Assembly (NCBI RefSeq): GCF_001713375.1
Contig: NZ_CP016449.1
Coordinates: 2,728,001-2,792,000, forward strand
Reading direction: 5' to 3'
DNA: 64,000 nucleotides
Source of the DNA: Hydrogenophaga sp. RAC07
Lineage (GTDB): Bacteria > Pseudomonadota > Gammaproteobacteria > Burkholderiales > Burkholderiaceae_C
The notes beneath the pieces are model-generated. The model did no database searches. It saw only the letters and a list, made by a program, of their open reading frames with translations, and was not told where the DNA came from. Below are positions 16,326 through 26,341 of this stretch, piece by piece. The translations under genes were made by a program, and so were the position numbers. Each line of letters begins with the position of its first letter. The first letter of the stretch is position 1.

Positions 16326-17237
16326 ATGAACCCGACCCTCGCCCTGGAATTTGTCCTGCTCGCCGCCCTCTGGGGCTCATCGTTCCTGTTCACCCGTCTG
16401 GGCGCCGCCGAATTCGGCATCGTGCCCACCGCGGGCCTGCGGGTGGCGCTGGCCGCGCTGTTTCTGCTGCCGGTGTTTCTGGTCAAAGGCGTCTGGGCCG
16501 ACTTTCGCCAACGCGCCAAGGCCATCCTCTTCGTCGGCCTGCTCAACTCGGGCATCCCGTTCATGCTGTTCGCGTTCGCCGTGATGCACATCACCACGGG
16601 GCTGACCTCCATCCTCAACGCCACGGTGCCGCTCACAGGTGCGCTGGTCGCGTGGCTCTGGCTCAAGGACCGTCCGGGCGGCTCGCGCATGCTCGGCCTG
16701 GCCATCGGTTTTGCCGGGGTCACGCTGCTGGTGGTCGGCAAATCGGGTTTCAGCGCCACCGGCGTGGCGGGCGCGGGCTCGACGGGCATCACGCTGCTGG
16801 CCATGGGTGCGTGTCTGCTCGCCACGCTGTGCTACGGACTGGCCGCCAGCTTCACCAAACGCTACCTCACCGGCGCCCACCCCCTGGCCACGGCCACCGG
16901 CAGCCAGATCGGCGCCACACTCGGACTGGCCGTGCCCATGGCATGGTTCTGGCCCAGCGAGCCAGTGAGCTTCACGGCGTGGGCCGCTGTGGCGGCGGTG
17001 GCACTCCTGTGCACAGCCATCGCCTACATCCTGTTTTTCCACATCATCGAACAGGCTGGTCCCAGCAAGGCGCTCACGGTCACTTTTCTCGTCCCGGTGT
17101 TTGCACTGGCCTACGGTGCGTTATTCCTGAACGAGACCATCACGCCCTGGATGGTGGGATGCGGCCTGGTGATCATTTGCGGCACGGCGCTGTCGACCGG
17201 GCTTGCGCGGTTTCGGTGGCTCGAGCGGGCCACCTGA
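16326..17237 (+). CDS. EamA/DMT superfamily transporter
   Basis: This 303-residue inner membrane protein has ten predicted helices arranged as two EamA repeats. The first begins LLAALWGSSFLFTRLG; the second contains AAVALLCTAIAYILFFHIIEQAGPSKA and LNETITPWMVGCGLVII. The family includes exporters of amino acids and other small metabolites; the substrate here is unknown. The start at 16326 (MNPTLALEF) puts the first helix directly at the N terminus. It is the last gene before the tRNA-Asp 3' fragment and is probably native chromosome. The hairpin at 17252-17284 may also terminate its transcript. Confidence 0.88.
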   Translation: MNPTLALEFVLLAALWGSSFLFTRLGAAEFGIVPTAGLRVALAALFLLPVFLVKGVWADFRQRAKAILFVGLLNSGIPFMLFAFAVMHITTGLTSILNATVPLTGALVAWLWLKDRPGGSRMLGLAIGFAGVTLLVVGKSGFSATGVAGAGSTGITLLAMGACLLATLCYGLAASFTKRYLTGAHPLATATGSQIGATLGLAVPMAWFWPSEPVSFTAWAAVAAVALLCTAIAYILFFHIIEQAGPSKALTVTFLVPVFALAYGALFLNETITPWMVGCGLVIICGTALSTGLARFRWLERAT

Positions 17238-17251
17238 CCGGAGGGCAGACG

Positions 17252-17284
17252 AAAAAAATCACCGGGGTCTTGCGACCGCGGTGA
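17252..17284 (-). terminator. Rho-independent terminator beside the tRNA-Asp fragment
   Basis: Read on the minus strand, an 11-bp stem with one mismatch (TCACCGCGGTC / GACCCCGGTGA) closes a GCAA tetraloop and is followed by seven Ts. It lies 13 bp beyond the 3' end of the tRNA-Asp fragment, where the terminator of an intact tRNA-Asp transcript would be expected. That suggests it is the original terminator displaced by island insertion. It could also stop the convergent EamA transcript. Confidence 0.75.
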
Positions 17285-17297
17285 CTTGATTCTTGAC

Positions 17298-17327
17298 TGG
17301 CGGAGTGGACGGGGCTCGAACCCGCGA
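17298..17327 (-). repeat. Displaced tRNA-Asp 3' end (left attachment repeat)
   Basis: Thirty bases are identical to 41051-41080, the T-arm, acceptor 3' strand and CCA end of the intact tRNA-Asp, in the same orientation. After one mismatch a further five bases also agree. The remaining tRNA (anticodon and D arms) is absent here, so this is not a functional tRNA. A direct repeat of a tRNA 3' end is the usual footprint of site-specific integration. Confidence 0.85.
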
Positions 17328-17574
17328 TCCCCGACACGAATTGCCTGCCCACCGGAACCGACTGCCGGGCAGCCATTCAGCGACCCAGCTCCAGCGACAA
17401 GCCAGGCCATGCCCGCTTCAAAGTCGCAGAACACACCGGACATGCAAACGTTCCCGAGGATGTCGCACGCCACATGCCGGTGGACCTCCTTTCGGCTGGG
17501 CGACAAGTCAACCCTGGCCATCCCCTCTCAGAACATGCGATCCGGGCCCGTCACGCGCACACGGTCGACTTGTA

Positions 17575-17588
17575 TTGACCGAACTCAA
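17575..17588 (+). promoter_or_regulatory. FNR/CRP-family-like box, left-end promoter
   Basis: The sequence is TTGACCGAACTCAA, fitting TTGA-N6-TCAA in all but one arm base. A TAGATT hexamer at 17611-17616 lies exactly where a -10 falls if the box is centred at -41.5 (class II activation). The downstream ATG is 58 bp from the box end. The same spacing and the same TAGATTGGGTGC string recur at 40164-40211. It probably drives the long operon 17646-23141. Confidence 0.65.
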
Positions 17589-17645
17589 TGGTTCATGCCC
17601 ACCAGGGCTTTAGATTGGGTGCTCCTGATCGTGGAAAGAGTTGCC

Positions 17646-17996
17646 ATGAATACGCAGCGAGTTCTGGTTTCCAACGGCTCCCCCGCTCGGGCGCTGGAAA
17701 CCATCGATTTCCCCGAAGGCCGGACCAGGCACGGCGGGTTTGAACTCCACCGGCAGGCTCATGTGATCAGCGCCACCACGCACTTCGAATTGCAACCCGG
17801 CATTGGCCAGAATCCGTCGCACCAGTGGGCCCTCGATCTGCCCCTGCTTCGGGAGGAGGACGAGGTGGAAGGCCGATGTGCGACCGTCTGGTTGGACGCG
17901 CCCATGCGGCTTCTCAATGAAATCAGCGAATGTCTCGGCCGAGGCGGGACGCACAGGCTGCGGGACCCGCGAGCGCTGAACTTGCGGGCCCTCTGA
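17646..17996 (+). CDS. Host-attachment-like protein, shortened paralogue
   Basis: This 116-residue protein is related by eye to the 155-residue protein at 40235-40702. They share an opening -VLVSNGS-AR versus ILVANGSVAR, then [10 protein letters not shown] versus [20 protein letters not shown] versus HFEPQAGSRQ, and W-DAP--LLNEI versus WLIAPSPLLSAI. About a dozen residues after SNGSPAR and several later blocks are missing. The family (host attachment protein, also called required for attachment to host cells) has no established biochemical activity. This copy may be degenerating. It is the first gene after the left box, and the acetyl-CoA synthetase starts 4 bp after its stop. Confidence 0.55.
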   Translation: MNTQRVLVSNGSPARALETIDFPEGRTRHGGFELHRQAHVISATTHFELQPGIGQNPSHQWALDLPLLREEDEVEGRCATVWLDAPMRLLNEISECLGRGGTHRLRDPRALNLRAL

Positions 17997-18000
17997 CGAC

Positions 18001-19760
<1,760 letters not shown>

Positions 19761-19764
<4 letters not shown>

Positions 19765-20744
19765 CCCTGGGCGCCAGCGAGGCCACCACCTGGCTGCACC
19801 AGATGCTGCGCATCCGGCGCTTCGAAGAGCGCTGCGCCGAGCTGTACGGCGCCAACAAGATCCGCGGCTTTCTGCATCTCTACATCGGCGAGGAGGCGGT
19901 TGCGGCGGCGGCCGTGCCCGAACTGCGCGCCGACGACCACCTGCTGTGCACCTACCGCGAACATGGCCACGCGCTGGCGCGCGGGGTGCCCATGCGTGCG
20001 GTGATGGCCGAGATGTTCGGCAAACAGGAAGGCTGCAGCCACGGGCGCGGCGGCTCGATGCACCTGTTCGACGTCTCGCGCGGTTTCTTCGGAGGCAACG
20101 CCATCGTGGCCGGCGCGCTGCCGCTGGCCGCCGGCTTTGCGCTCGCCGACCAGCTGCAAGGCAACGACCGCGTCACTGCGTGCTTCTTTGGCGAGGGTGC
20201 CGTGGCCGAGGGCGAGTTCCATGAAACCGCCAACCTCGCCGCCCTGTGGCACCTGCCCCTCGTGCTGATGTGCGAGAACAACCTCTACGCCATGGGAACG
20301 GCGCTGGCGCGCTCGGAATCCTGCACCGACCTGTGCGCCAAGGCCCGCAGCTACAACATGGAGGCCATCACGGTCAACGGCATGAACGCATCGGCCGTGA
20401 GCTCGGCCACGCGCCATGCGCTGGGGCATGCCCGGGCCAAGAAAGGGCCGGTGTTCCTGGAGTTGCGCACCTACCGCTTCCGGGCCCACTCCATGTTCGA
20501 TCCCGAGCTCTACCGCAGCAAGGCGGAGGTGGACATCTGGAAGCAGCACGACCCGATCGACATGCTGGTGGCGCACGCAACATCGCTGGGCCTGGCAATG
20601 GACCGCCCCGCGCTGGAAGCCCGCATCCAGGCGGAGATCGACGACGCGGTGGCCTTTGCCGACGCGGGCACGCTCGAACCGCTGCAGGATCTCACCCGCC
20701 ATGTGCTGGCCGAGACCGAACCCGGCACAGGCGCGCCATGCTGA
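19761..20744 (+). CDS. Pyruvate/2-oxoacid dehydrogenase E1 component, alpha subunit
   Basis: This 327-residue thiamine-diphosphate enzyme subunit starts at a GTG that overlaps the preceding stop (GTGA). Motifs are MLRIRRFEE at the N terminus, [11 protein letters not shown], the [12 protein letters not shown] segment, and the ThDP/Mg site beginning [12 protein letters not shown] and ending LMCENN. It decarboxylates pyruvate or acetoin together with the beta subunit. Separate alpha and beta genes and the SHGRGGSMH pattern resemble both the acetoin dehydrogenase AcoA and PdhA types; the sequence does not settle which. The beta gene starts inside its last seven bases. Confidence 0.9.
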
Positions 20745-21712
20745 CCACCTACCGCGAGGCGCTGCGCCTTGGCTTGCGTCAGGCCCTGCTGGCCGACCCG
20801 CGCGTGCTCCTGATGGGGGAGGACGTGGGGCGCTACGGCGGCACCTATGCGGTGAGCAAGGGCCTGCTGGACGAGTTTGGTCCACACCGCGTGCGCGACA
20901 CGCCGCTGTCGGAATCGGGCTTCGTGGGCTGCGGCATCGGTGCGGCCATCAATGGCCTGCGTCCCATCGTGGAGGTGATGACCGTCAACTTCAGCCTCCT
21001 GGCGCTGGACCAGATTGTCAACAACGCGGCCACGCTGCGCCACATGTCGGGCGGCCAGGTGGGCGTGCCGGTGGTGCTGCGCATGACCAGCGGTGCCGGC
21101 CGGCAACTCGCGGCCCAGCACTCGCACAGTCTGGAGGTCTGGTACGCACATGTGCCCGGCCTGCGCGTGCTGGCCCCTGCCACGGTGGAAGACGCGCACG
21201 GCATGTTGCTGACTGCCATGCAGTGCCCCGACCCGGTGGTGATCTTCGAACACGCGATGCTGCTCAACACCGACGGCGAGCTGCCCGACCCGCCCCCCGC
21301 CGTGGCGCTGGAGGGTGCGGCGGTGCGCCGCAGCGGCACCGACCTGAGCCTCATCACCTACGGCGGATCGCTGCCGCGCTGCCTGGTGGCGGCCTCGCAG
21401 CTGGCCAGCGAGGGCATTGAGGCCGAGGTGCTCGACCTGCGCTGCCTGCGCCCGCTGGATGTGGACGCCATCTCGGCCAGCGTGCGCCGCACGCGCCGCG
21501 CGCTGGTGGTGGACGAGGGCTGGAAGACCTGTGGTCTGGCCGCCGAGATCATCGCGCTGCTGGTCGAGCAGGTGTTCTTTGAGCTCGACGCTCCGCCGGC
21601 GCGGGTGTGCAGCACCGAAGTGCCCATGCCCTACGCCAAGCACCTGGAAGATGCGGCCCTGCCCAATGCCGCGCGCATCGTCGAGGCAGCGCGCGCGCTG
21701 ATGCACCCATGA
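20738..21712 (+). CDS. Pyruvate/2-oxoacid dehydrogenase E1 component, beta subunit
   Basis: This 324-residue partner of the alpha subunit has its start ATG at 20738 within the alpha 3' end. Signatures are [40 protein letters not shown], the [17 protein letters not shown] block, and the C-terminal transketolase-like domain with [29 protein letters not shown] and [10 protein letters not shown]. The subunit completes the ThDP site and contacts E2. Overlapping starts in the whole operon indicate tight translational coupling. Confidence 0.91.
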   Translation: MLTTYREALRLGLRQALLADPRVLLMGEDVGRYGGTYAVSKGLLDEFGPHRVRDTPLSESGFVGCGIGAAINGLRPIVEVMTVNFSLLALDQIVNNAATLRHMSGGQVGVPVVLRMTSGAGRQLAAQHSHSLEVWYAHVPGLRVLAPATVEDAHGMLLTAMQCPDPVVIFEHAMLLNTDGELPDPPPAVALEGAAVRRSGTDLSLITYGGSLPRCLVAASQLASEGIEAEVLDLRCLRPLDVDAISASVRRTRRALVVDEGWKTCGLAAEIIALLVEQVFFELDAPPARVCSTEVPMPYAKHLEDAALPNAARIVEAARALMHP

Positions 21713-22887
21713 TCGAGCTGCGCATGCCCTCCTTCGGCGCCGACATGGATGCGGCGCGCTTCGTGCAGTGGCAGGTGAAGCCAGGCCAGGCGCTCAAGCG
21801 TGGCGACGTGGTGGCGGTGGTCGAAACCCAGAAGGGCGCGATCGATGTGGAGTTGTGGCACGACGGCACCATGGCCCGCCTTTTGGCACAGCCGGGGCAA
21901 GAGATCCCGGTGGGAGATGTGCTGGCCGTGCTCGCCGGTGAAGGCGAGGACTGGCAGCAGCTGGCGGCTGCACCGGTCGCCGCGACGGTCGCCGCGCCCC
22001 CGGCGGCACCGCCCACACAAGCGCAGGCACCGCCCGCTTCCACCGCACCAACGGCGTCGGTCGCCGCTCAACACGCACGCATGTCGCCAGCGGCGCGGCA
22101 ACGCGCGCAGGCCCTGGGGGTGGACATCGAAGCGCTGGCGGCGCAGATGCCTGAGCGGGTCGTGGCGCTGGCCGACGTGGAGCGCGCGGCGACCACCGCC
22201 GCTGCCGCCGCGCCCTCGCGCAGCACCGCCATGCGCGCGGCCATCGGTGCGGCCATGACGCGTTCGTGGCGCGAGATTCCGCACTACCACGTGGGCTGCG
22301 AGATCGTGGTGGAAGAACCCTTGCGTGCGCTGGAGGCCTTCAACCGGGACCGCCCGGTCAACGAGCGGGTGCTGTTCGCAGCGGTGCTGCTGCGAGCAGT
22401 GGCGCAGGCCGCGTCGGACACGCCCACGCTCAACGGCCGATTCGAGAACGGCGTGTTCCAGCCAGCCGATGCGGTGCACCTCGGTGTGGTGACCTCGCTG
22501 CGCGGTGGCGGCCTGGTGGTGCCCACCGTGCACGACGCGCACCGCCTCTCTCTGAGCGAATTGATGTCGCAGCTGCGGGCCGTGCTGGAACGCGCGCGCA
22601 ACGCTCAGCTGCGCAGCTCTGACCTCGCCGACTCCACGCTCAGCGTGAGCCACCTGGGCGATCTGGGGGCCGAAACGGTACAGGGCGTGATCTACCCACC
22701 CCAGGTGGCGCTGGTGGGCCTGGGCCGCGTGGTGCTGCGACCGGCCGTGGTGAATGGGCAGGTGGTGGCAGCGCGCACCCTGCACGCCTCGCTGGCAGGT
22801 GACCACCGGGTCAGCGACGGCCTCGTCGGCTCGCGCTTTCTGGCTGCGCTGACTGCCCGGCTGAAGACCCTGGAGCCCGGATCATGA
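21709..22887 (+). CDS. Dihydrolipoamide acyltransferase (E2)
   Basis: This 392-residue E2 has an N-terminal lipoyl domain (residues 1-76) with the modifiable lysine at 42 in [11 protein letters not shown]. An Ala/Pro linker follows (about 85-120). A peripheral-subunit-binding domain (about 124-160: [16 protein letters not shown]) precedes the catalytic domain, whose DHRVSDG sequence near residue 366 carries the active-site His. It accepts the acyl group from E1 and passes it to CoA. Because the lysine is intact it should be lipoylated. No E3 (lipoamide dehydrogenase) gene follows; the housekeeping E3 would have to serve. It overlaps both neighbours by ATGA. Confidence 0.9.
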   Translation: MIELRMPSFGADMDAARFVQWQVKPGQALKRGDVVAVVETQKGAIDVELWHDGTMARLLAQPGQEIPVGDVLAVLAGEGEDWQQLAAAPVAATVAAPPAAPPTQAQAPPASTAPTASVAAQHARMSPAARQRAQALGVDIEALAAQMPERVVALADVERAATTAAAAAPSRSTAMRAAIGAAMTRSWREIPHYHVGCEIVVEEPLRALEAFNRDRPVNERVLFAAVLLRAVAQAASDTPTLNGRFENGVFQPADAVHLGVVTSLRGGGLVVPTVHDAHRLSLSELMSQLRAVLERARNAQLRSSDLADSTLSVSHLGDLGAETVQGVIYPPQVALVGLGRVVLRPAVVNGQVVAARTLHASLAGDHRVSDGLVGSRFLAALTARLKTLEPGS

Positions 22888-23141
22888 ACACACCCGAAGC
22901 GCTGCGGCAAGCAGTGGCCCATGCGTTGCGTGGCATCGCGCCCGAAGCCGACCTGGACCATGTCAACCCAACCGCGTCGCTGAGAGAGCAGCTTGATCTC
23001 GACTCGTTCGACTTCCTCAAGCTGCTCATCGCGCTGCAGGAATCTGTGGGTGTGGACATACCGGAAGCGGACTACGGTGATGTCGACTCGCTGGAACGGC
23101 TTGTGTCGTACCTGCTGCGCAGGCAAACGCGCACCGCATGA
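22884..23141 (+). CDS. Acyl carrier protein
   Basis: This 85-residue acidic four-helix carrier has the phosphopantetheine site LDLDSFDFLK, with Ser41 at the start of helix 2. It starts within the E2 stop by ATGA. Finding a dedicated ACP as the last intact gene of an acetyl-CoA synthetase/E1/E2 operon is unusual. It may accept an acyl group made by these enzymes or support a cofactor-attachment step. The partner enzyme is not in the window. It differs from housekeeping AcpP in lacking the DSLD motif (here DSFD). Confidence 0.8.
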   Translation: MNTPEALRQAVAHALRGIAPEADLDHVNPTASLREQLDLDSFDFLKLLIALQESVGVDIPEADYGDVDSLERLVSYLLRRQTRTA

Positions 23142-23194
23142 CCGCCCCCCCCAACACCCGGTCCGCCCCGCTGTCCCGCGTCGCGTTCAGGTGA
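23138..23194 (+). other. Possible truncated start of a lost operon gene (18 codons)
   Basis: A reading frame beginning MTAPPNTRSA overlaps the ACP stop by ATGA, like every other junction in this operon, but ends after 18 codons. It then runs into the 3' end of the convergent alcohol dehydrogenase. It may be the N terminus of a gene removed by deletion. It is too short to name. Confidence 0.25.
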
Positions 23195-23203
23195 GGCTTC
23201 GGC

Positions 23204-24217
23204 TCACATCACCAGAACAGCCGCGCCCTGCAGCCGACCGGCACGCAGATCGTTCAGCGCTTCGTTGGCCTGATCCAGCGCGTAGGCGGTGGTTGCCACC
23301 CGCAAAGGCGCGGTGGACGCGAACCTCAGGAAATCCGTGGCATCGGCCCGCGTGAGGTTGGCCACCGAGACCAGCTGGCGCTCTTCCCACAACCACGCAT
23401 AGGGAAAGGCCGGGATGTCGCTCATGTGGATGCCGCCGCACACGACCCGACCACCCTTGCGCACGGCGCGCAAGGCCAGCGGCACCAGCGCGCCCACCGG
23501 CGCAAAGATGATTGCAGCGTCCAGCGGGGTCGGTGGTGCTTCGTCGGACCCGCCTGCCCACGTGGCTCCCAGCTCGCGAGCGAAGGCCTGGGCCTGCGCA
23601 TCGCCGGGGCGGGTGAACGCCAACACCTGACGGCCCTGATGTTGTGCGACCTGGGCGATCAGGTGCGCCGCTGCGCCGAAGCCGTACAGACCGAGCACCT
23701 GGGCGTCTTCGCCGGCCATGCACAAGGCCCGCCAGCCGATCAGTCCCGCGCACAACAGGGGTGCCAGGTGCTCGGCGTCCATGGACAGGTTCAGCGGCAG
23801 GCAGAAGGCGGCCTCGGCGATCACGTGGCTGGCAAAACCTCCGTCGCGCCCATGGCCGGTGAACAGCGCGTGGTCGCACAGGTTCTCGCGCCCGAGCCGG
23901 CAGAACGCGCAGTGCCCGCAGGTGTGGGCGAGCCAGGGCACGCCCATGCGCAGACCCAGGCGGCCCGCGTCCACATCTGGGCCCACCGCCTCCACCACAC
24001 CAACGATTTCGTGTCCGGGTACCAGCGGCAGCCGCGGCAGGGGCAAGTCCCCGTCGACCACGTGCAGATCGGTCCGGCACACCGCGCACGCTTGAACGCG
24101 CAGGCGCACTTCGCCCGGACCGGGTTGAGGCAGCGGCCGCGTTTCCAGCCGCAGTGGCTGGCCTGGCGCGTGCAGAACCATGGCGCGCAGGCTTGCGGGT
24201 GTGGGCGCCTGTGTCAT
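23204..24217 (-). CDS. Zinc-dependent alcohol dehydrogenase
   Basis: This 337-residue medium-chain dehydrogenase/reductase is of the bacterial Zn-ADH type. Catalytic-zinc ligands lie in CAVCRTDLH (Cys) and VPGHEIVG (His, Glu). The structural zinc site is CGHCAFCRLGRENLC (four cysteines). CAGLIGWRAL and the nucleotide-binding LGLYGFGAAAHL follow. Start 24217 has a GAGG site. It should interconvert alcohols and aldehydes with NAD(P). Similar genes belong to low-oxygen regulons in other proteobacteria, which fits the setting. No box was found in the 210 bp upstream. Confidence 0.9.
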   Translation of the reverse strand: MTQAPTPASLRAMVLHAPGQPLRLETRPLPQPGPGEVRLRVQACAVCRTDLHVVDGDLPLPRLPLVPGHEIVGVVEAVGPDVDAGRLGLRMGVPWLAHTCGHCAFCRLGRENLCDHALFTGHGRDGGFASHVIAEAAFCLPLNLSMDAEHLAPLLCAGLIGWRALCMAGEDAQVLGLYGFGAAAHLIAQVAQHQGRQVLAFTRPGDAQAQAFARELGATWAGGSDEAPPTPLDAAIIFAPVGALVPLALRAVRKGGRVVCGGIHMSDIPAFPYAWLWEERQLVSVANLTRADATDFLRFASTAPLRVATTAYALDQANEALNDLRAGRLQGAAVLVM

Positions 24218-24427
24218 CGGCAAGCTGCCTCGCTCCACCTGTGGCGCCGGGTACGCCAGACGGTCCGAAAACTCGCCTCGTCTGCCTGCAGCTGGCTGAA
24301 CGTGCCTCCGGTCAGCGTGCCGGTCTTGCCGGTGCACGACAGGTCCAAGGCGAACAGCAACGAGACATGAGGTCCATCAACGCAATCCCGGCGAAGACGA
24401 CGCCGCATGGCCGGGCGGTTCACATGC

Positions 24428-24853
24428 TCAAGGCGCTTGAAGGCGGCTGATGTACTCGAGCAGCACGAGGATGCGGGCACGCACCAGCTCGGCCGAGTCG
24501 TAGCTGCCGCGGGCCTCCCTCAATTGCTGGGCATCGTCGATCCGGTACTCACGACCCCAGACCGGCATGTCGCGCGAGCCGTGGCTGGGCACACCCGCGC
24601 CATCAATGACGCCATAGAGACGGTTGATCGGCAAGACACCCTGGTTCTTCTTCGCCAACTGCGTCAGGTCGGGCGGACTCTTGCGCAGCAGCTCGCCCAG
24701 CGGGCCATTGCCCTTGCCGTCGGTGCCGTGGCAACTGGCGCAGTTGTTGACAAACTCCTGCCTGCCCGGATCGAACGTGGCCTGCTGTGCCGAAACGGCT
24801 CCCACGCCGAGCAGAACGGCACACGCGAGGAATCCTCTCTGGATGGTTTTCAT
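24428..24853 (-). CDS. Periplasmic monohaem c-type cytochrome
   Basis: This 141-residue exported protein has residues 1-22 as a signal peptide (ending VSAQQ). The haem site is CASCH at 38-42, and SRDMPVWG with Met96 is the likely sixth ligand. The start has an AAGGAG site seven bases upstream. It resembles the cytochrome at 30803-31225 over its whole length, sharing GSR-MP-WG, the HGT-G-G-GPL block and a C-terminal L--L--LQ helix. It is driven from the divergent double-box promoter it shares with the universal stress gene. It is a probable small electron carrier; its partner is unknown. Confidence 0.87.
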   Translation of the reverse strand: MKTIQRGFLACAVLLGVGAVSAQQATFDPGRQEFVNNCASCHGTDGKGNGPLGELLRKSPPDLTQLAKKNQGVLPINRLYGVIDGAGVPSHGSRDMPVWGREYRIDDAQQLREARGSYDSAELVRARILVLLEYISRLQAP

Positions 24854-24951
24854 GGATTGGCTCCTTTGATGATTTGGTGTGGTGGTCGGCCTGCACTGAA
24901 TGAATCCGCGCAAGCCGGAACACATGCTAGGTCGCGGCCGGATCGTCTCGA

Positions 24952-24965
24952 TTGAGGTGACTCAA
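24952..24965 (-). promoter_or_regulatory. FNR-like box for the cytochrome c gene
   Basis: TTGAGGTGACTCAA is a perfect TTGAG-N4-CTCAA palindrome. On the minus strand the hexamer TAGCAT (24924-24929) sits exactly at the class II -10 distance. The cytochrome ATG is about 64 bp further on. A second box at 24990 serves the other direction. Confidence 0.7.
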
Positions 24966-24989
24966 TGGCGCCCGATCCCTGCAGACAGG

Positions 24990-25003
24990 TTGAGCCTGCG
25001 CAA
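24990..25003 (+). promoter_or_regulatory. FNR-like box for the universal stress gene
   Basis: TTGAGCCTGCGCAA has one imperfect arm. The hexamer TACCTT at 25026-25031 is at the class II -10 distance on the plus strand. It lies 38 bp from the first box, giving a back-to-back promoter pair. Confidence 0.6.
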
Positions 25004-25067
25004 CGCAAGGCGTTGGGCAAAGAGGTACCTTCCTTTGCTCGCAGCTTGCGTCTTCAAAGGAATGACC

Positions 25068-25889
25068 ATGCAGACCCACGGCTCCATCCTGCTGCACATC
25101 GACAGCTCGGCCGGCACGCCGGCGCGCATCAAGCTGGCACGCCAGATGGCCGACGATTTCGGGGTCGAGGTCACCGGCCAGCCCTGCGTCTTGACGGCAC
25201 TGGTGCGCTACCCCTTCGCCATGGAAGGTGCAGCAGCCGCCATCTCACTGATGCAGGACCTGGACAGGGAAAGCAACGAAAAGATGCACACCAGTTTCCT
25301 GTTGCTCACCGGGGGTCACGGTCGACTGCACTGGGCCGAACCGCTGGCCGACGGACCCTGGGGCTTTGCGCGGCAGGCACTGTATGCCGACCTGATGATC
25401 CTGGGTCAGCCCGACCCGGACGACCCATCGGCCGGCGAGTTGCCAGCGGACTTTGTGTCCACCACATTGCTGGAAAGCGGGCGGCCGGCCCTGGTGCTGC
25501 CCTGCACCGGTGCGAGCGCCCCGGCAGGTGGTGTGGTGCTGGTGGCGTGGAAGGAAACCCGGGAAGCGGCTCGAGCCTTGTCAGCCTCCCTGCCCTGGCT
25601 GCAACGGTCGAAGCAAGTGCATGCGGTGTGCTTCGGGGAAGGAAGTGGTTCAGCCCTGCATTCGCTGCAAAGCTACCTCCAGTCCCACGGAGTGGGCATC
25701 ACTGCGCATGCGGGCGGCATCGAAGACGGCGAGGTTGGCAACCGCCTGCTGTCACTGGCGACGGACGTGGACGCAGATCTGCTGGTGATGGGCTGTTATG
25801 GACACGGGCGTGCACGCGAGTGGGTGCTGGGAGGTGCCACGCGCACAGTCCTGAAGACGATGACGCTTCCTGTGCTGATGGCCCATTGA
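25068..25889 (+). CDS. Tandem-domain universal stress protein
   Basis: This 273-residue cytoplasmic protein is made of two UspA-type halves. The second half ends LLVMGCYGHGRAREWVLGGATRTVL, the G-x2-G-x9-G(T) ATP-binding signature. The first half lacks a clear copy of it and is more divergent. The ATG at 25068 is preferred because AAAGGA sits seven bases before it; an ATG at 25062 abuts that site. Tandem Usps of this size are typical members of FNR/ANR regulons and support anaerobic survival. It is transcribed from the box at 24990. The next box, at 25919, begins a new operon. Confidence 0.88.
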   Translation: MQTHGSILLHIDSSAGTPARIKLARQMADDFGVEVTGQPCVLTALVRYPFAMEGAAAAISLMQDLDRESNEKMHTSFLLLTGGHGRLHWAEPLADGPWGFARQALYADLMILGQPDPDDPSAGELPADFVSTTLLESGRPALVLPCTGASAPAGGVVLVAWKETREAARALSASLPWLQRSKQVHAVCFGEGSGSALHSLQSYLQSHGVGITAHAGGIEDGEVGNRLLSLATDVDADLLVMGCYGHGRAREWVLGGATRTVLKTMTLPVLMAH

Positions 25890-25918
25890 AGACATCACTG
25901 GCGACACCTGCCCCGGCA

Positions 25919-25932
25919 TTGAGCAGACTCAA
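25919..25932 (+). promoter_or_regulatory. FNR-like box for the GYD-HtrA-DHH-PRPP operon
   Basis: TTGAGCAGACTCAA is a perfect palindrome. TAGAGT at 25954-25959 lies at the expected -10 distance, and the GYD gene ATG is at 25988 with a GGGAG site. Confidence 0.7.
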
Positions 25933-25987
25933 ACGGCAGACCTGCGGTGCACGTAGAGTGGCTTCAACAAGGTTCGGGGAGAACTGC

Positions 25988-26341
25988 ATGGCCACTTTCA
26001 TCCTGCTGACGCGCCTGTCGCCGCAAGCGCTGCACCAACCCAAGTCGTTCGAAACGCTGGAGCGGCATGTGTCCCGACAGGTACTCGACCATTGTCCGAC
26101 CTCGAAGTGGTCGATCAGCCATGCGCTGCCTGGCCCGTGGGGCTATCTGGATGTGATCGAGGCTCACGACATGGAGACCGTGACCCGGGCCTCACTGCTG
26201 GTGAGGAGCCACGGCAAGGCCTTGCACAGGTCGAGTAACAAGTGGGTCTGCCCGGTTGGCTCGATCCCGAAACAGGCGAACCTCCCGAGGGTGAGTCACC
26301 TCCTCATCGGGACACACCATGAGCGACATGCGAACGCGTGA
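25988..26341 (+). CDS. GYD domain protein
   Basis: This 117-residue protein begins MATFILLTRLSPQAL, continues with GPWGYLDVIEAHD, and has the compact ferredoxin-like layout of the GYD family, whose function is unknown. The typical GYD region covers residues 1-85. The tail after KWVC is extra and overlaps the start of the protease gene by 23 bp. Start 25988 is supported by GGGAG. It is the first gene of the operon controlled by the box at 25919. The long tail may be a result of frameshift or fusion with leader sequence. Confidence 0.7.
   Translation: MATFILLTRLSPQALHQPKSFETLERHVSRQVLDHCPTSKWSISHALPGPWGYLDVIEAHDMETVTRASLLVRSHGKALHRSSNKWVCPVGSIPKQANLPRVSHLLIGTHHERHANA

Larger units (their letters stand above)
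17238..17645. other. Island left border, gene-free
   Basis: These 408 bases hold the terminator hairpin, the tRNA-Asp 3' fragment, about 245 bp without recognisable coding content, an FNR-like box at 17575-17588 and a -10 hexamer at 17611. Apparent open frames here translate the tRNA fragment as GFEPR-like peptides and are artefacts. No integrase remnant was recognised. Confidence 0.6.

Noticed and set aside
17111..17521. Minus-strand frame translating GFEPRPLRQS
   Set aside because: That string is the known artefact of translating a tRNA T-arm and acceptor end; it marks the tRNA-Asp fragment rather than a protein.
24214..24480. Minus-strand frame containing TGKTGTLTGG, reminiscent of the P-type ATPase DKTGT motif
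   Set aside because: The phosphorylated Asp is missing, the frame is under 90 codons, no other ATPase motif is nearby, and it overlaps the ends of two real genes.
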